From an uncultured Lachnospiraceae bacterium (GTDB taxonomy: Bacteria; Bacillota; Clostridia; Lachnospirales; Lachnospiraceae), in the NCBI GenBank assembly GCA_900550235.1, contig URRQ01000006.1, positions 1 to 64,000 on the forward strand: a stretch of DNA of 64,000 bases, given 5' to 3'. Within the stretch, counting starts at the first letter, position 1, and every line of letters starts with the position of its first letter. A program made the position numbers and the translations under genes. This document shows positions 54,511 through 63,656 of this stretch, one piece after another. The notes beneath the pieces are model-generated. The model was given only the letters and a program-made list of their open reading frames with translations, was not told the DNA's origin and ran no database searches.

Positions 54511-54539
54511 ATTATATACTCAAGGAGTAAAATATACAA
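54511..54539 (-). promoter_or_regulatory. Leftward promoter between the purine genes and the IS
   Basis: On the minus strand TTGTAT (54534-54539) is 17 bp from TATAAT (54511-54516). It points into the IS110 element, towards glmM. It may be the original glmM promoter before insertion, or an independent one. Confidence 0.5.
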
Positions 54540-54552
54540 GAAATTTTTACAC

Positions 54553-54583
54553 AAAAAAGGATTGCGTAGCCACAATCCTTTTT
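54553..54583 (-). terminator. Terminator of the purine operon
   Basis: Reading leftward, AAAGGATTGTGG and its partner CAATCCTTT form a stem with flanking T run. It follows the AICAR transformylase gene. Confidence 0.75.
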
Positions 54584-54591
54584 CACTCTTC

Positions 54592-55767
54592 TTAATGATG
54601 GAATAAACGGATTCCCGTAAATGCCATTGCCATATTATATTTATTACATGTTGCGATTACATTATCATCACGTACAGATCCACCTGGCTGTGCCACATAT
54701 TTTACGCCGCTTTTGTGCGCACGTTCAATGTTGTCCCCAAATGGGAAAAACGCATCGGAACCAAGAGCTACGTCTGTCATCTTATCTAACCATGCTCGTT
54801 TTTCTTCTCTTGTAAATACCGGAGGTTTTACTTTAAAGATATTCTGCCATGTTCCTTCAGCAAGTACGTCTTCATACTCGTCACCAATGTAAAGATCGAT
54901 AGAGTTATCTCTGTCCGCTCTTCCAATTCCATCTACAAACTGAAGTCCAAGTACCTGAGGAGACTGACGAAGCCACCAATTATCTGCTTTCTGGCCGGCA
55001 AGACGTGTACAATGGATGCGAGACTGCTGTCCTGCTCCGATACCAATTGCCTGTCCGCCTTTTGCATAACATACAGAGTTAGACTGTGTATATTTTAACG
55101 TGATAAGTGCAATTGCAAGGTCAATTTTTGCAAGTTCCGGAATCTCTTTATTCTCTGTTACAACATTGGCAAGAAGCTCATCATTGATTACAAGTTCGTT
55201 TCTTCCCTGTTCGAATGTAATACCGAACACCTCTTTGTGTTCGATCGGTGAAGGTTCATACTCCGGATCAATTTCAATAATTGCATAATTTCCTTTTTTC
55301 TTTTGTTTCAAAATCTCTAACGCTTCCGGTTCATATCCAGGTGCAATCACACCATCAGATACTTCACGCTTAATTAATTTCGCTGTAGCAACATCACACA
55401 CATCAGAAAGAGAGATGAAATCACCAAAGGAAGACATTCTGTCTGCACCTCTTGCTCTTGCATATGCACATGCAAGCGGAGACAAATCTTCAATATCGTC
55501 TACCCAATAAATTTTTGCCAATGTATCTGTCAACGGAAGACCTACCGCAGCGCCTGCAGGAGATACATGTTTGAATGAAGTTGCTGCCGGAAGTCCTGTT
55601 GCTTTTTTTAATTCTTTCACTAACTGCCAGCCATTAAAAGCATCAAGGAAATTGATATATCCTGGTTTTCCACAGAGAACTTTAATTGGAAGTTCCCCAT
55701 TTTCCATATAAATTCTGGATGGTTTCTGATTTGGGTTGCAACCATACTTTAATTCTAATTCTTTCAT
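54592..55767 (-). CDS. AICAR transformylase (stand-alone)
   Basis: The 391-residue protein corresponds to the C-terminal half of PurH, the 5-aminoimidazole-4-carboxamide ribonucleotide formyltransferase. Motifs include KYGCNPNQKPSRIY, ATSFKHVSPAGAAVG (about residues 61-75), LKYTQSNSVCYAKGGQAIGIGAGQQSR and GSDAFFPFGDNIERAHKSGV. The PurH cyclohydrolase half is absent and is replaced by the PurO-like gene 12 bp upstream. This split arrangement gives the last two steps of IMP synthesis. Confidence 0.92.
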   Translation of the reverse strand: MKELELKYGCNPNQKPSRIYMENGELPIKVLCGKPGYINFLDAFNGWQLVKELKKATGLPAATSFKHVSPAGAAVGLPLTDTLAKIYWVDDIEDLSPLACAYARARGADRMSSFGDFISLSDVCDVATAKLIKREVSDGVIAPGYEPEALEILKQKKKGNYAIIEIDPEYEPSPIEHKEVFGITFEQGRNELVINDELLANVVTENKEIPELAKIDLAIALITLKYTQSNSVCYAKGGQAIGIGAGQQSRIHCTRLAGQKADNWWLRQSPQVLGLQFVDGIGRADRDNSIDLYIGDEYEDVLAEGTWQNIFKVKPPVFTREEKRAWLDKMTDVALGSDAFFPFGDNIERAHKSGVKYVAQPGGSVRDDNVIATCNKYNMAMAFTGIRLFHH

Positions 55768-55779
55768 CTTACTGTCTCC

Positions 55780-56493
55780 CTATTTGTTTTTATTGATAAT
55801 CTTTGTTTCATAGTTTCCTGTTGCAATATCAATGTAGCGTACAAATAATGATACTTTATTCTCTTCGTTCAAACTGTTCCAAAGAAGTTCTGCATAAGCA
55901 TCCATATCATCCATGATATCTACAAGTTTTGGTTCTCCCTCAAAACTTGGAAGTGGATTGCCGTCATGCATATATGTATGAATAAAATGTCCTTCGCCTG
56001 CTGCCGGATTCTCATATGCAAATGTATAGCGGTTGCAGCTTTCCGGATTCCCGTTGTTGCTCTTTAAAATAGACATTGCGTAATTATATTTTCCATTTTC
56101 GATGTGCATAATACCGGAAATACGAGGTGTATAGTTTGGTCCGTCTGGTTCAAACTTTCTAGAACGGAGTGACTGTTCAAATGTAAGCTGTCTATCCATT
56201 CCCTCATAAATAGTATCTGTCTGATCACCGTTTGTTACAATTGTTTTATTACCAAGCACACGTACCGGCGCGTAAATGATCAAACTTGGATCTGTTAATT
56301 TTGAAGGATCAAAAGCCTGTGTGCGGATTCCTTCCCCTTCTTCTACGAATACACGATTTCTGCTGTTCTCACTTCTTCCCATAATGAAATATGCGGTCAC
56401 TGCTTTTTTGCCGTCCGGTGTCTTTCCAATAATGATTCCACGTCCCGGATATGCATTTCCCTGTAATTCTTTTGCGATTGATAACATTTCCAT
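55780..56493 (-). CDS. PurO-like IMP cyclohydrolase
   Basis: A 237-residue protein resembling the archaeal-type PurO family, which closes the ring of FAICAR to form IMP. Motifs include YPGRGIIIGKTPDGKKAVTAYFIMGRSENSRNR (cited in part) and YTPRISGIMH. The start at 56493 is chosen because AAGGAGAATC lies upstream; the ORF begins at 56574. Its position next to stand-alone AICAR transformylase is strong functional support. Confidence 0.88.
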   Translation of the reverse strand: MEMLSIAKELQGNAYPGRGIIIGKTPDGKKAVTAYFIMGRSENSRNRVFVEEGEGIRTQAFDPSKLTDPSLIIYAPVRVLGNKTIVTNGDQTDTIYEGMDRQLTFEQSLRSRKFEPDGPNYTPRISGIMHIENGKYNYAMSILKSNNGNPESCNRYTFAYENPAAGEGHFIHTYMHDGNPLPSFEGEPKLVDIMDDMDAYAELLWNSLNEENKVSLFVRYIDIATGNYETKIINKNK

Positions 56494-56608
56494 GATGATT
56501 CTCCTTCTTAACATACTATGAGTTACATTCTCTGATTTTATTATAGACCAGAGACCTCGCCTTTTGTACCACAATTTTCTAATGAGTGCTTATAACTCCC
56601 GGTTATAA

Positions 56609-58000
56609 CTATGCAAGATATCGGAATAACCACATCAGATGTGACAACGCTTTAATCTGCCATTCTTTTTTGTCTGGGATTTTTTTCTCCTTCACATCAC
56701 CATTTTCCAAGTATGTTCCATCTTCATCTACCGGAAGAGACCCGTTCTTTAATACATTCAAATGCTGTTCCAAGTCTTTCGCAAGCAGTTCACTGTCTGC
56801 CACCAGCATCGTTTCCGTATCCACGTACGTACTTCGATTGTCGAAATTATAAGAACCGATTACCGATAGTTCATCATCGATCAATATAGATTTTCCATGA
56901 GTCGAATATTTTCCCATATACTCGTAAATATCCATCCCCGTATCGACTACTTTCTGCTTGTTTTTCAAATAATCCGAAGACGCGCAAATGTTATCTCCTG
57001 AAGCGATTGAATTCAAAAGTAATTCTGCTGTCTCTACATTTACAGCCACTTCTTCCATTCCTCGATACATATCCTCCGAAAATACCGCATATGGTGTGTG
57101 CACAAGAACTCGTTTCTTGGCATCTACCATTAATTGCTGCAATATTTCCCATACATAAGGTTCTTTTCCATAAATGTGAGTCGGATTACTTACAAATGTC
57201 ACTTTTTTTGTCTCTACTGTCCGTTCTTTCCAGTTTACGGACTCAATTTGAAGATTATTATAACGCTCTTGAATGGCTTGTTCCTCTTCTGTAAATTTCT
57301 TTCGATCCCCCTCATATTTCATCTTACATACCGGGTTTTCCCATAATTCTGTAAAATAAGCTTTCACATCTCCAATTACAGATGTTTCTTCTTGTTTTTC
57401 ATTATAAATTAAAATCTCTCGGTCATATCCAACACTTTTTCCTTCATACTCTCCAAGGAAATAATCAAACGTATTACGACCTCCCATCAAAAGGATCCTG
57501 TCATCAACGATAATGTATTTATCATGCATTCTTCCATTGATCGTCCATGGCATGAAAAGATTTGGCGTATTATAGAATTTAATCTCAAGATTTTCATGGC
57601 TACCTGCCGCTTTAAATAGTTCCTTCCCACTCATATGTAACAAGCCATACATACCATCTACGATGATCTTCACTTTAACACCTCGATCTGCCGCCGCAAA
57701 AAGAGATGCAAAAATATCGCTTGTACTCTCTCCTTCACGAATATCAAAGGTCGTCATCACAATACTTTCTTTTGCTTCTTCAAACATGGAAAGCCGCAGA
57801 GCCAATGCTTCTTTATTGGATTCGATCACTGCCGCTCTGTCTATTGTTTCCCGATACTCGTTTCCATAGAATGTTTCTGTCTTCGGAAGTTCCCCCTCCA
57901 CCCTTTTCGGGTGTACAAAAGGTACTATCGCTCCAAGCAATTCATACGCAAAAATCAACACAACCACAAGTATGATCCATTTCATTTTCTTCTTCATCAC
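56609..58000 (-). CDS. Phospholipase D-family enzyme (cardiolipin synthase-like)
   Basis: The 463-residue protein has an N-terminal membrane anchor (residues about 6-25) and two HKD motifs: HDKYIIVDD near residue 171 and HGKSILIDD near residue 380, the two halves of the PLD active site. This suggests cardiolipin synthase or a related transphosphatidylase. The start is well supported by position, though no strong ribosome site is obvious. Confidence 0.85.
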   Translation of the reverse strand: MMKKKMKWIILVVVLIFAYELLGAIVPFVHPKRVEGELPKTETFYGNEYRETIDRAAVIESNKEALALRLSMFEEAKESIVMTTFDIREGESTSDIFASLFAAADRGVKVKIIVDGMYGLLHMSGKELFKAAGSHENLEIKFYNTPNLFMPWTINGRMHDKYIIVDDRILLMGGRNTFDYFLGEYEGKSVGYDREILIYNEKQEETSVIGDVKAYFTELWENPVCKMKYEGDRKKFTEEEQAIQERYNNLQIESVNWKERTVETKKVTFVSNPTHIYGKEPYVWEILQQLMVDAKKRVLVHTPYAVFSEDMYRGMEEVAVNVETAELLLNSIASGDNICASSDYLKNKQKVVDTGMDIYEYMGKYSTHGKSILIDDELSVIGSYNFDNRSTYVDTETMLVADSELLAKDLEQHLNVLKNGSLPVDEDGTYLENGDVKEKKIPDKKEWQIKALSHLMWLFRYLA

Positions 58001-58039
58001 ATATCTTCCCTTCTCTTTTGTGTCATACGCTAAATAACC

Positions 58040-58543
58040 TTAAAACTTTCGGATTTCAATATCATCTCCGTTTTCCACTTTTTCGATGGAATCAATCACT
58101 ACATAATATCCTGCATTTTCATTGATCTTCACATATACTCTGTCGCCTTTTTTATGGCCAAGAATCGCTTGGCCAATCGGTGATTCCGTACTGATCAACC
58201 CATGGATAGAACTTCCCCTCACTGTTGTCACAAGAATAAATTCCTCATATTCTTCCTCATCTTCAAAATAAATCTTTACTTTTTTATTCAACCCCACTTC
58301 ATCATCCGAAGCTTCATCCTTGATCACATGAGCTGTTCGAATCATTCTCTGCAAATAACGAATTCTGCTTTCATTTCTGTTCTTTTCTTTTTTCGCCGCA
58401 TGATATTCAAAATTCTCACTCAAATCTCCATGTGCCCTCGCCTCTTTTACATCTTCCAATAATTCTTTGCGAAGCACAACTCTACGGTATTCGATTTCTT
58501 CTTCCATCTTTTTGATATCATCTTCTGTTAATTCATTATACAT
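58040..58543 (-). CDS. greA: GreA/GreB transcript cleavage factor
   Basis: The 167-residue factor has an N-terminal coiled-coil (residues about 8-75: acidic and basic helices with the LSENFEYHAAKKEKN motif) and a C-terminal FKBP-like domain with ESPIGQAILGHKKGD. It rescues backtracked RNA polymerase. The start at 58543 has GGGAGGTA upstream; the longer frame is not used. Confidence 0.93.
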   Translation of the reverse strand: MYNELTEDDIKKMEEEIEYRRVVLRKELLEDVKEARAHGDLSENFEYHAAKKEKNRNESRIRYLQRMIRTAHVIKDEASDDEVGLNKKVKIYFEDEEEYEEFILVTTVRGSSIHGLISTESPIGQAILGHKKGDRVYVKINENAGYYVVIDSIEKVENGDDIEIRKF

Positions 58544-58567
58544 CTTTATACCTCCCGATACAAATAC

Positions 58568-58593
58568 GAGGGATAGACTACTATCTATCCCTC
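58568..58593 (-). terminator. Hairpin between the LCP gene and greA
   Basis: Reading leftward, GAGGGATAGA pairs with TCTATCCCTC, a perfect 10-bp stem. The T run is weak, so termination is uncertain; it could be an RNA stability element. Confidence 0.4.
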
Positions 58594-58610
58594 CCATTCT
58601 TTTATACTTA

Positions 58611-60359
58611 TTATTTTGTCATTTCTCCATCTTCCAAGGTTTCGCCTTTTAAAGTTTTATCAATCTCTGCTTTGATCATCTCAACAGACTCTTCATCCGG
58701 TATCGTTACATAAAGTCTTTGACTTCCTGATGAATAACACGACCTAGAATCTCCTGTTCCTTCTGCTGCCACCGATTTGATGTTCCATGAACCACCTACA
58801 GAAAGCTGACGTTTGATCAACGCCTGAAGCTGTGCCTGCGACATATTTGTCTGCACGTTATCGCTCACCTTATCAATGATACTATTCGCTTTGATCAGCA
58901 TGGATGGAGAAATAATCTTTTTGATCATAGCTGTCAATACTGCCTGCTGATCTTTTCCTCTCTGATTGTCCCCACCAGGTACTTTCTTTCTTTCTCTTGC
59001 AAACGCCAAAGCTTCTTTTCCGTCAAAATGATTGAGTCCTTCTTTTACCTCTACAACCTTACCGGAAGCTTTACTTGTTGTAAATTCATACTCAGAGACA
59101 ACATCCAAGCCTCCAAGAATATCTACAATATCAATCAATGAAGTAAAGTTTACTCTTGCATAGAACGGAATTTCTACATCATACAGTTCGCTAAGAGTAC
59201 GCATGGAAGCATCCACGCCATAATTGCCGGCATGTGTCAGCTTATCTAATTCTCCATAAGACACTTCTGGAATCTCCACATAGTAATCTCGCGGAGTAGT
59301 AACCAATAAAATCTGACGTGATTGTGGGTTTACAGTCGCAATAATATTCACATCACTTCGGCTCTGATTTTCAATATCTCCATATACATCAATCCCACTC
59401 AAATATACGCTGAATGGTTCTGTCACATCCACATCGATTGAGATATCCTGCAGCTCTGTTTTAATATTATGAGTATAAATAATTTTCACTTTATCCGAAT
59501 AGCCATCGAACTCATGTTCCAGAATATCCTTATGCCCTTCATTATAAATAATAGCATCTACTTCGCCATCATGAAGAGCTTTTGCCTGAGCTTTTACCGT
59601 CTTGTATTCTACTTCTTCAATCTTACTTCCCAAATCCTCATTGATCTTGGAAACTGTCTCTTCCATCTCGTCAGCGCTCATCATATACTGCACACCAAAC
59701 TTATAGTCTACGGCATCTGCCAGATTCTCTGCCTGATCATCTGCGCGTACCGCAACAACCATTGTATCAACCGTTGTGTGTCCTCCGGTAATTCGTCCCA
59801 GCGCTCCTGTTGTAATTCCTACATAATAAGTTCCGAGCCCAATGATAAGAGTCATGAAAACAATATAAACTTTTCCTGTAGTTCCCTTTTTTCGTCTGCG
59901 AACTTGTGTAAACAATCCGATTCCCCATAAAATCAATAGGCAAATAAAAACAATTGCCATAATTTTCAAAGGGATAATATTGCTTAATGCAAGGACACCT
60001 ATAAATGCAACTGATGCCAATGCCTGCAACATTACTAAAATGTTACCAAACACATTTTGGGGAGATCTTTCCGGGCGGCGTTTTCTCCTTGTTCTTTCTC
60101 TGCTTTCTTTTACATTCTCTGCATAGGAGCCGTTACGGTCATAACTTCTTCCCCGTTCTTCTTCACGTCTTCTCTTCCTATCAGGATCCGGTCTTCTCGT
60201 TTTCCGATATTCATCCGATCTCTTTTTATTTCCCGGCATTAATTTTGCCGGATTTGACCCCATGGATTTCATTTGCTGTCTTTCTATTCGTTGTTTCTTA
60301 CGTTCCTGAAGCCTCTCATATTCACGCCTTTCCTGGGCGCTCATACCTCTTCTTCCCAT
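58611..60359 (-). CDS. LytR-CpsA-Psr (LCP) family protein
   Basis: A 582-residue protein with a long basic cytoplasmic part (residues 1-110, Arg/Lys-rich), transmembrane segments between about residues 118 and 190, and an extracellular LCP domain that has TTPRDYYVEIPEV around residue 345. LCP enzymes attach teichoic acids or other polymers to peptidoglycan. The start at 60359 has AGGAAGGAAA upstream. The N-terminus is unusually long and basic. Confidence 0.88.
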   Translation of the reverse strand: MGRRGMSAQERREYERLQERKKQRIERQQMKSMGSNPAKLMPGNKKRSDEYRKTRRPDPDRKRRREEERGRSYDRNGSYAENVKESRERTRRKRRPERSPQNVFGNILVMLQALASVAFIGVLALSNIIPLKIMAIVFICLLILWGIGLFTQVRRRKKGTTGKVYIVFMTLIIGLGTYYVGITTGALGRITGGHTTVDTMVVAVRADDQAENLADAVDYKFGVQYMMSADEMEETVSKINEDLGSKIEEVEYKTVKAQAKALHDGEVDAIIYNEGHKDILEHEFDGYSDKVKIIYTHNIKTELQDISIDVDVTEPFSVYLSGIDVYGDIENQSRSDVNIIATVNPQSRQILLVTTPRDYYVEIPEVSYGELDKLTHAGNYGVDASMRTLSELYDVEIPFYARVNFTSLIDIVDILGGLDVVSEYEFTTSKASGKVVEVKEGLNHFDGKEALAFARERKKVPGGDNQRGKDQQAVLTAMIKKIISPSMLIKANSIIDKVSDNVQTNMSQAQLQALIKRQLSVGGSWNIKSVAAEGTGDSRSCYSSGSQRLYVTIPDEESVEMIKAEIDKTLKGETLEDGEMTK

Positions 60360-60478
60360 TAGTATTTCCTTCCTGTTTTCTCTCAAGAATTTTCATATAC
60401 CAATCTATATTATTACAAAACAACGAAAAACACAAGGTTTATTTCACAGCTTAAGACTTTCCTAAGGTTTCCCACGTT

Positions 60479-60934
60479 CTAGTCATATGCTTTTACAGTC
60501 ACTTCTTCTGTCTCAAAATCTATAAAAATCTGATATGCATTCCTATGTTCATCCTCATCCCAAATCTCCACGAACTTCGGTGTTACTTCAATCAAAATCT
60601 CGGTATCGACGTGGGAATACGCATTGTAGCTCTGCCATAAAAACTCTTTATATTTCTTTTCAAACACACGTCCTTCTTCATCAACTACAAGCCCTTTGTT
60701 CTCTGCATATCCTTCCACCTGCACTCCATTAAAACACATTGCCACTCTGTTATTTTTATATAGTTGCTGTGTCTTACGGAAATTTTTATCTGTTTTAAAA
60801 TAAATCTTATCATTATAAAATACACAACTTACGTTTCTTACCATTGGATAATTATCCACACAGCTCGCCAAAGCCATAATTTTGTAATCACCCAGTTTCT
60901 TGTCATAAATATCTTTTGCTTCTAAAAAGTTCAT
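60479..60934 (-). CDS. Pyridoxamine 5'-phosphate oxidase-fold protein
   Basis: A 151-residue protein with the split-barrel FMN-binding fold: DYKIMALASCVDNYPMVRNVSCVFYNDKIYF pattern (cited in part), then RKTQQLYKNNRVAMCF. Members are FMN-, F420- or heme-using; the specific function is unknown. It lies just downstream of the riboflavin transporter gene, which is consistent with a flavin link. Confidence 0.8.
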   Translation of the reverse strand: MNFLEAKDIYDKKLGDYKIMALASCVDNYPMVRNVSCVFYNDKIYFKTDKNFRKTQQLYKNNRVAMCFNGVQVEGYAENKGLVVDEEGRVFEKKYKEFLWQSYNAYSHVDTEILIEVTPKFVEIWDEDEHRNAYQIFIDFETEEVTVKAYD

Positions 60935-60952
60935 CTTCTTTTCTCCTTCTCT

Positions 60953-61600
60953 TTATATCACTTTCTGCATTGCCAAAATAATCAATACGATCGACGCACA
61001 AATAAATAGTGCAAATAAAATAAGTCCCACACTCAATTTTGTTTCATGACTGTTATTTTCCACAAGATTTGCCTTTCGAAGTGCTTTCACCACCCCTTTA
61101 TAAAACACAAACGTAATGCAAGCATTCAATCCGGTTTTCAAAAGATTAAATGGCAAAATCCCCGGAAGCAAAAGCTTCACCACCTCTTCTCTAGGCATAC
61201 TAAAGTAGATTGGGGTCACAATATAATTCCACAACAACATACTTCCTGTTGACAGCAGCATTCCGCAGATTAATCCAAGTACCGCACCTCGTCTCGAATG
61301 CTTTTTCTTATAAAGGAATGCAGCTGTACAAGCAAACGTCCCTGTGGAAATAATATTCATCAAAATATCCAAAATCGTTCCGCCACGAAACAAAATTTCC
61401 AAAACTGCACAGATCACACTCATCACCAAAGCAGACATTGGTCCAAAAATAAAGCCTCCCATGACAATTACGATATCTTTCGGATCATACTTCAAAAATG
61501 CAACTGACGGAATCATAGGAAATGAGATTAAAAGATTAACTGCCATTGCCATTGCGCAAAGCATACCTATCGTCGTCATTTTTTTCGCCGTAAATTTCAT
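60953..61600 (-). CDS. ribU: ECF transporter S component, riboflavin (RibU)
   Basis: A 215-residue membrane protein with about six hydrophobic segments. It is controlled by an FMN riboswitch, which identifies the substrate as riboflavin. Sequence features (AMAVNLLISFPMIPSVAFLKYDPKD and MGGFIFGPMSALVMS, cited in part) fit RibU. It would work with the shared ECF ATPase and EcfT, not encoded here. The start has GGAGGG upstream. Confidence 0.92.
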   Translation of the reverse strand: MKFTAKKMTTIGMLCAMAMAVNLLISFPMIPSVAFLKYDPKDIVIVMGGFIFGPMSALVMSVICAVLEILFRGGTILDILMNIISTGTFACTAAFLYKKKHSRRGAVLGLICGMLLSTGSMLLWNYIVTPIYFSMPREEVVKLLLPGILPFNLLKTGLNACITFVFYKGVVKALRKANLVENNSHETKLSVGLILFALFICASIVLIILAMQKVI

Positions 61601-61618
61601 ATTCTCCCTCCTTTCATC

Positions 61619-61653
61619 AAAAAACGTACCTAAAATAAACTTCTAGGTACGTT
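61619..61653 (-). terminator. Terminator of the FMN riboswitch
   Basis: Reading leftward, AACGTACCTA and TAGGTACGTT form a 10-bp stem followed by TTTTTTG, between the aptamer and ribU. It is the expected expression platform. Confidence 0.85.
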
Positions 61654-61708
61654 CTCGATACATTCTAAAAGGAGAACCCAATTCACGGGAACTTCCCTCA
61701 TATCAAAA

Positions 61709-61819
61709 ACACTTCTTTCATCCAGACTTTAACTGTTGCTACCGGAATCTCACCGGTTCGGCCATTACGGCTCGCGGAGTATACCGCCAGTAGAGAATTG
61801 CACTCTGCCCTGAAGTATT
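61709..61819 (-). promoter_or_regulatory. FMN riboswitch (RFN element)
   Basis: Reading leftward, the core includes CTTCAGGGCAGAGTGCAATTC, ACTGGCGGTATA, CCGCGAGCCG, GAACCGGTGAGATTCCGGT and ACAGTTAAAGTCTGGATG, which is the RFN consensus. With the downstream terminator it should turn off ribU when FMN is high. Confidence 0.95.
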
Positions 61820-61835
61820 ATTTTCGGTTGCATTC

Positions 61836-61864
61836 ATTGTAATCCTAATCGCCCAAAATGTAAA
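61836..61864 (-). promoter_or_regulatory. Promoter of the ribU leader
   Basis: On the minus strand TTTACA (61859-61864) is 17 bp from TACAAT (61836-61841), just upstream of the RFN element. Confidence 0.65.
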
Positions 61865-61889
61865 TACTTTTCCTTCCTTATGATACTTG

Positions 61890-61918
61890 TTTACATTTTT
61901 TAACAAATGCCTTATAAT
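61890..61918 (+). promoter_or_regulatory. Promoter of the phosphofructokinase gene
   Basis: TTTACA (61890-61895), 17-bp spacer and TATAAT (61913-61918) precede the start at 61964. Confidence 0.75.
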
Positions 61919-61963
61919 CAAAGAGAACTATGTAAAAATATATAATATAGAAGGAGACGGATT

Positions 61964-63622
61964 ATGGAAATTTCAGCATTACAAAAAGCCAGATATGAGT
62001 ATTCTCCAAAACTTCCTGGAATGTTAAGAAACGGAATTGCAGATATCTGCGTTTTAGAAGGCGAGGAAACTCAAAGTGTAGCCGATCAGGAGAAGATTAA
62101 AGCCCTTTTCCCAAATACTTATGGTAAGAAGGAAATCACTTTCCAAAAAGGACAGAACACTTCCACACCAAAGAAACAGGTTGTAGGTGTAATTCTTTCC
62201 GGTGGACAGGCTCCCGGCGGACACAACGTTGTTTGCGGATTATACGATGCTTTAAAAGCAACAAATCCAGAAAATGTTCTCTATGGTTTTAAAAAAGGTC
62301 CAAGCGGACTTCTTGAAGATGACTATTTAATTTTTGACGACGAATACATCAACCAGTTCAGAAACACAGGTGGATTTGATATCATCGGTTCTGGAAGAAC
62401 AAAACTTGAAACAAACGAACAGTTTGCAGTTGCAGCAGAAGTTTGTAAAAAACATGGAATTACAGCAATCGTAATCATCGGTGGTGACGATTCTAACACA
62501 AACGCAGCAGTTCTCGCTGAATACTTTGCAGCACACGAAACTGGCGTTCAGGTAATCGGGTGTCCAAAGACAATCGACGGTGACCTTAAGAATGAAGACA
62601 TCGAATGCTCATTCGGTTTTGATACAGCAACTAAGACATACAGCGAACTCATTGGTAACATTGAAAGAGATGCCAACTCTGCAAAGAAATACTGGCACTT
62701 CATCAAAGTAATGGGACGTTCTGCTTCACACGTTGCATTAGAATGTGCTCTTGAGACACAGCCAAACATCTGCTTAGTTTCTGAAGAAGTTGCAGCTAAG
62801 AAGATGTCACTTTCTCAGATTGCTGATTACATCGCTGATTCTGTTGAAAAGAGAGCGGCAAAAGGCATGAACTTCGGTGTTGCTGTGATTCCAGAAGGTG
62901 TTGTTGAATTCGTACCTGAATTCTCTGTATTAATTCAGGAAATCAACGAATTACTCGCCGGAGAAAAAGCAGATGCTTTCAACGCTCTTCCAACATGGAA
63001 AGAAAAATACGCGTTTATTGAAAACGGATTAACAAAAGAATCTATGGCTGTATTTGCAATCCTTCCAGAAAGCATTCAGCAGCAGTTATTCTTAGAAAGA
63101 GATCCTCACGGAAACGTACAGGTATCCTTGATCGAATCCGAAAAATTATTCTCTGCTCTTGTAAAAGATAAATTAGAGGAAAGAAAAGCAGCCGGCACAT
63201 ACAATGGTAAATTCAATGCACTTCATCACTTCTTCGGATACGAAGGAAGATGTGCATTCCCATCCAACTTTGATTCTGACTACTGCTACTCATTGGGATA
63301 CAATGCATTCATGTTAATTCAGTATGGTTACAATGGATACTTATCAAAAGTTTCCAACCTTTCCAAACCGGCAAACGAATGGGTTGCAGGTGGTATGCCG
63401 ATCACAAAGATGATGAACATCGAAAGAAGACACGGTGAAGATAAACCGGTTATCAAAAAAGCTCTTGTAGAACTTGATGGTAAACCATTCAAATACTTTG
63501 AAGCTCACAGAGAAGAATGGGCTGAAAATACTTGCTTCACATACCCAGGAGCTATCCAGTACTACGGACCAACAGAAGTATGTGATATTACAACAAAAAC
63601 ACTCGCTCTTGAGCAGGCATAA
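61964..63622 (+). CDS. Diphosphate-fructose-6-phosphate 1-phosphotransferase (PPi-PFK)
   Basis: The 552-residue enzyme phosphorylates fructose-6-phosphate with PPi, giving a reversible glycolytic step. Motifs include [12 protein letters not shown] (about residues 79-90), [10 protein letters not shown] (about residues 168-177, with Asp in place of Gly at the position that selects PPi over ATP) and [23 protein letters not shown]. The length matches the long plant-like subgroup found in Clostridia. The ATG has AGGAGAC upstream. Confidence 0.94.
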   Translation: MEISALQKARYEYSPKLPGMLRNGIADICVLEGEETQSVADQEKIKALFPNTYGKKEITFQKGQNTSTPKKQVVGVILSGGQAPGGHNVVCGLYDALKATNPENVLYGFKKGPSGLLEDDYLIFDDEYINQFRNTGGFDIIGSGRTKLETNEQFAVAAEVCKKHGITAIVIIGGDDSNTNAAVLAEYFAAHETGVQVIGCPKTIDGDLKNEDIECSFGFDTATKTYSELIGNIERDANSAKKYWHFIKVMGRSASHVALECALETQPNICLVSEEVAAKKMSLSQIADYIADSVEKRAAKGMNFGVAVIPEGVVEFVPEFSVLIQEINELLAGEKADAFNALPTWKEKYAFIENGLTKESMAVFAILPESIQQQLFLERDPHGNVQVSLIESEKLFSALVKDKLEERKAAGTYNGKFNALHHFFGYEGRCAFPSNFDSDYCYSLGYNAFMLIQYGYNGYLSKVSNLSKPANEWVAGGMPITKMMNIERRHGEDKPVIKKALVELDGKPFKYFEAHREEWAENTCFTYPGAIQYYGPTEVCDITTKTLALEQA

Positions 63623-63626
63623 AAAC

Positions 63627-63656
63627 AAGGGACTGTCGACTAGCGGCAGTCCCTTT
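63627..63656. terminator. Bidirectional terminator
   Basis: AAGGGACTG and CAGTCCCTT form a stem with A-rich and T-rich flanks. It lies between the PFK gene and the convergent gene at the right edge. Confidence 0.75.
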
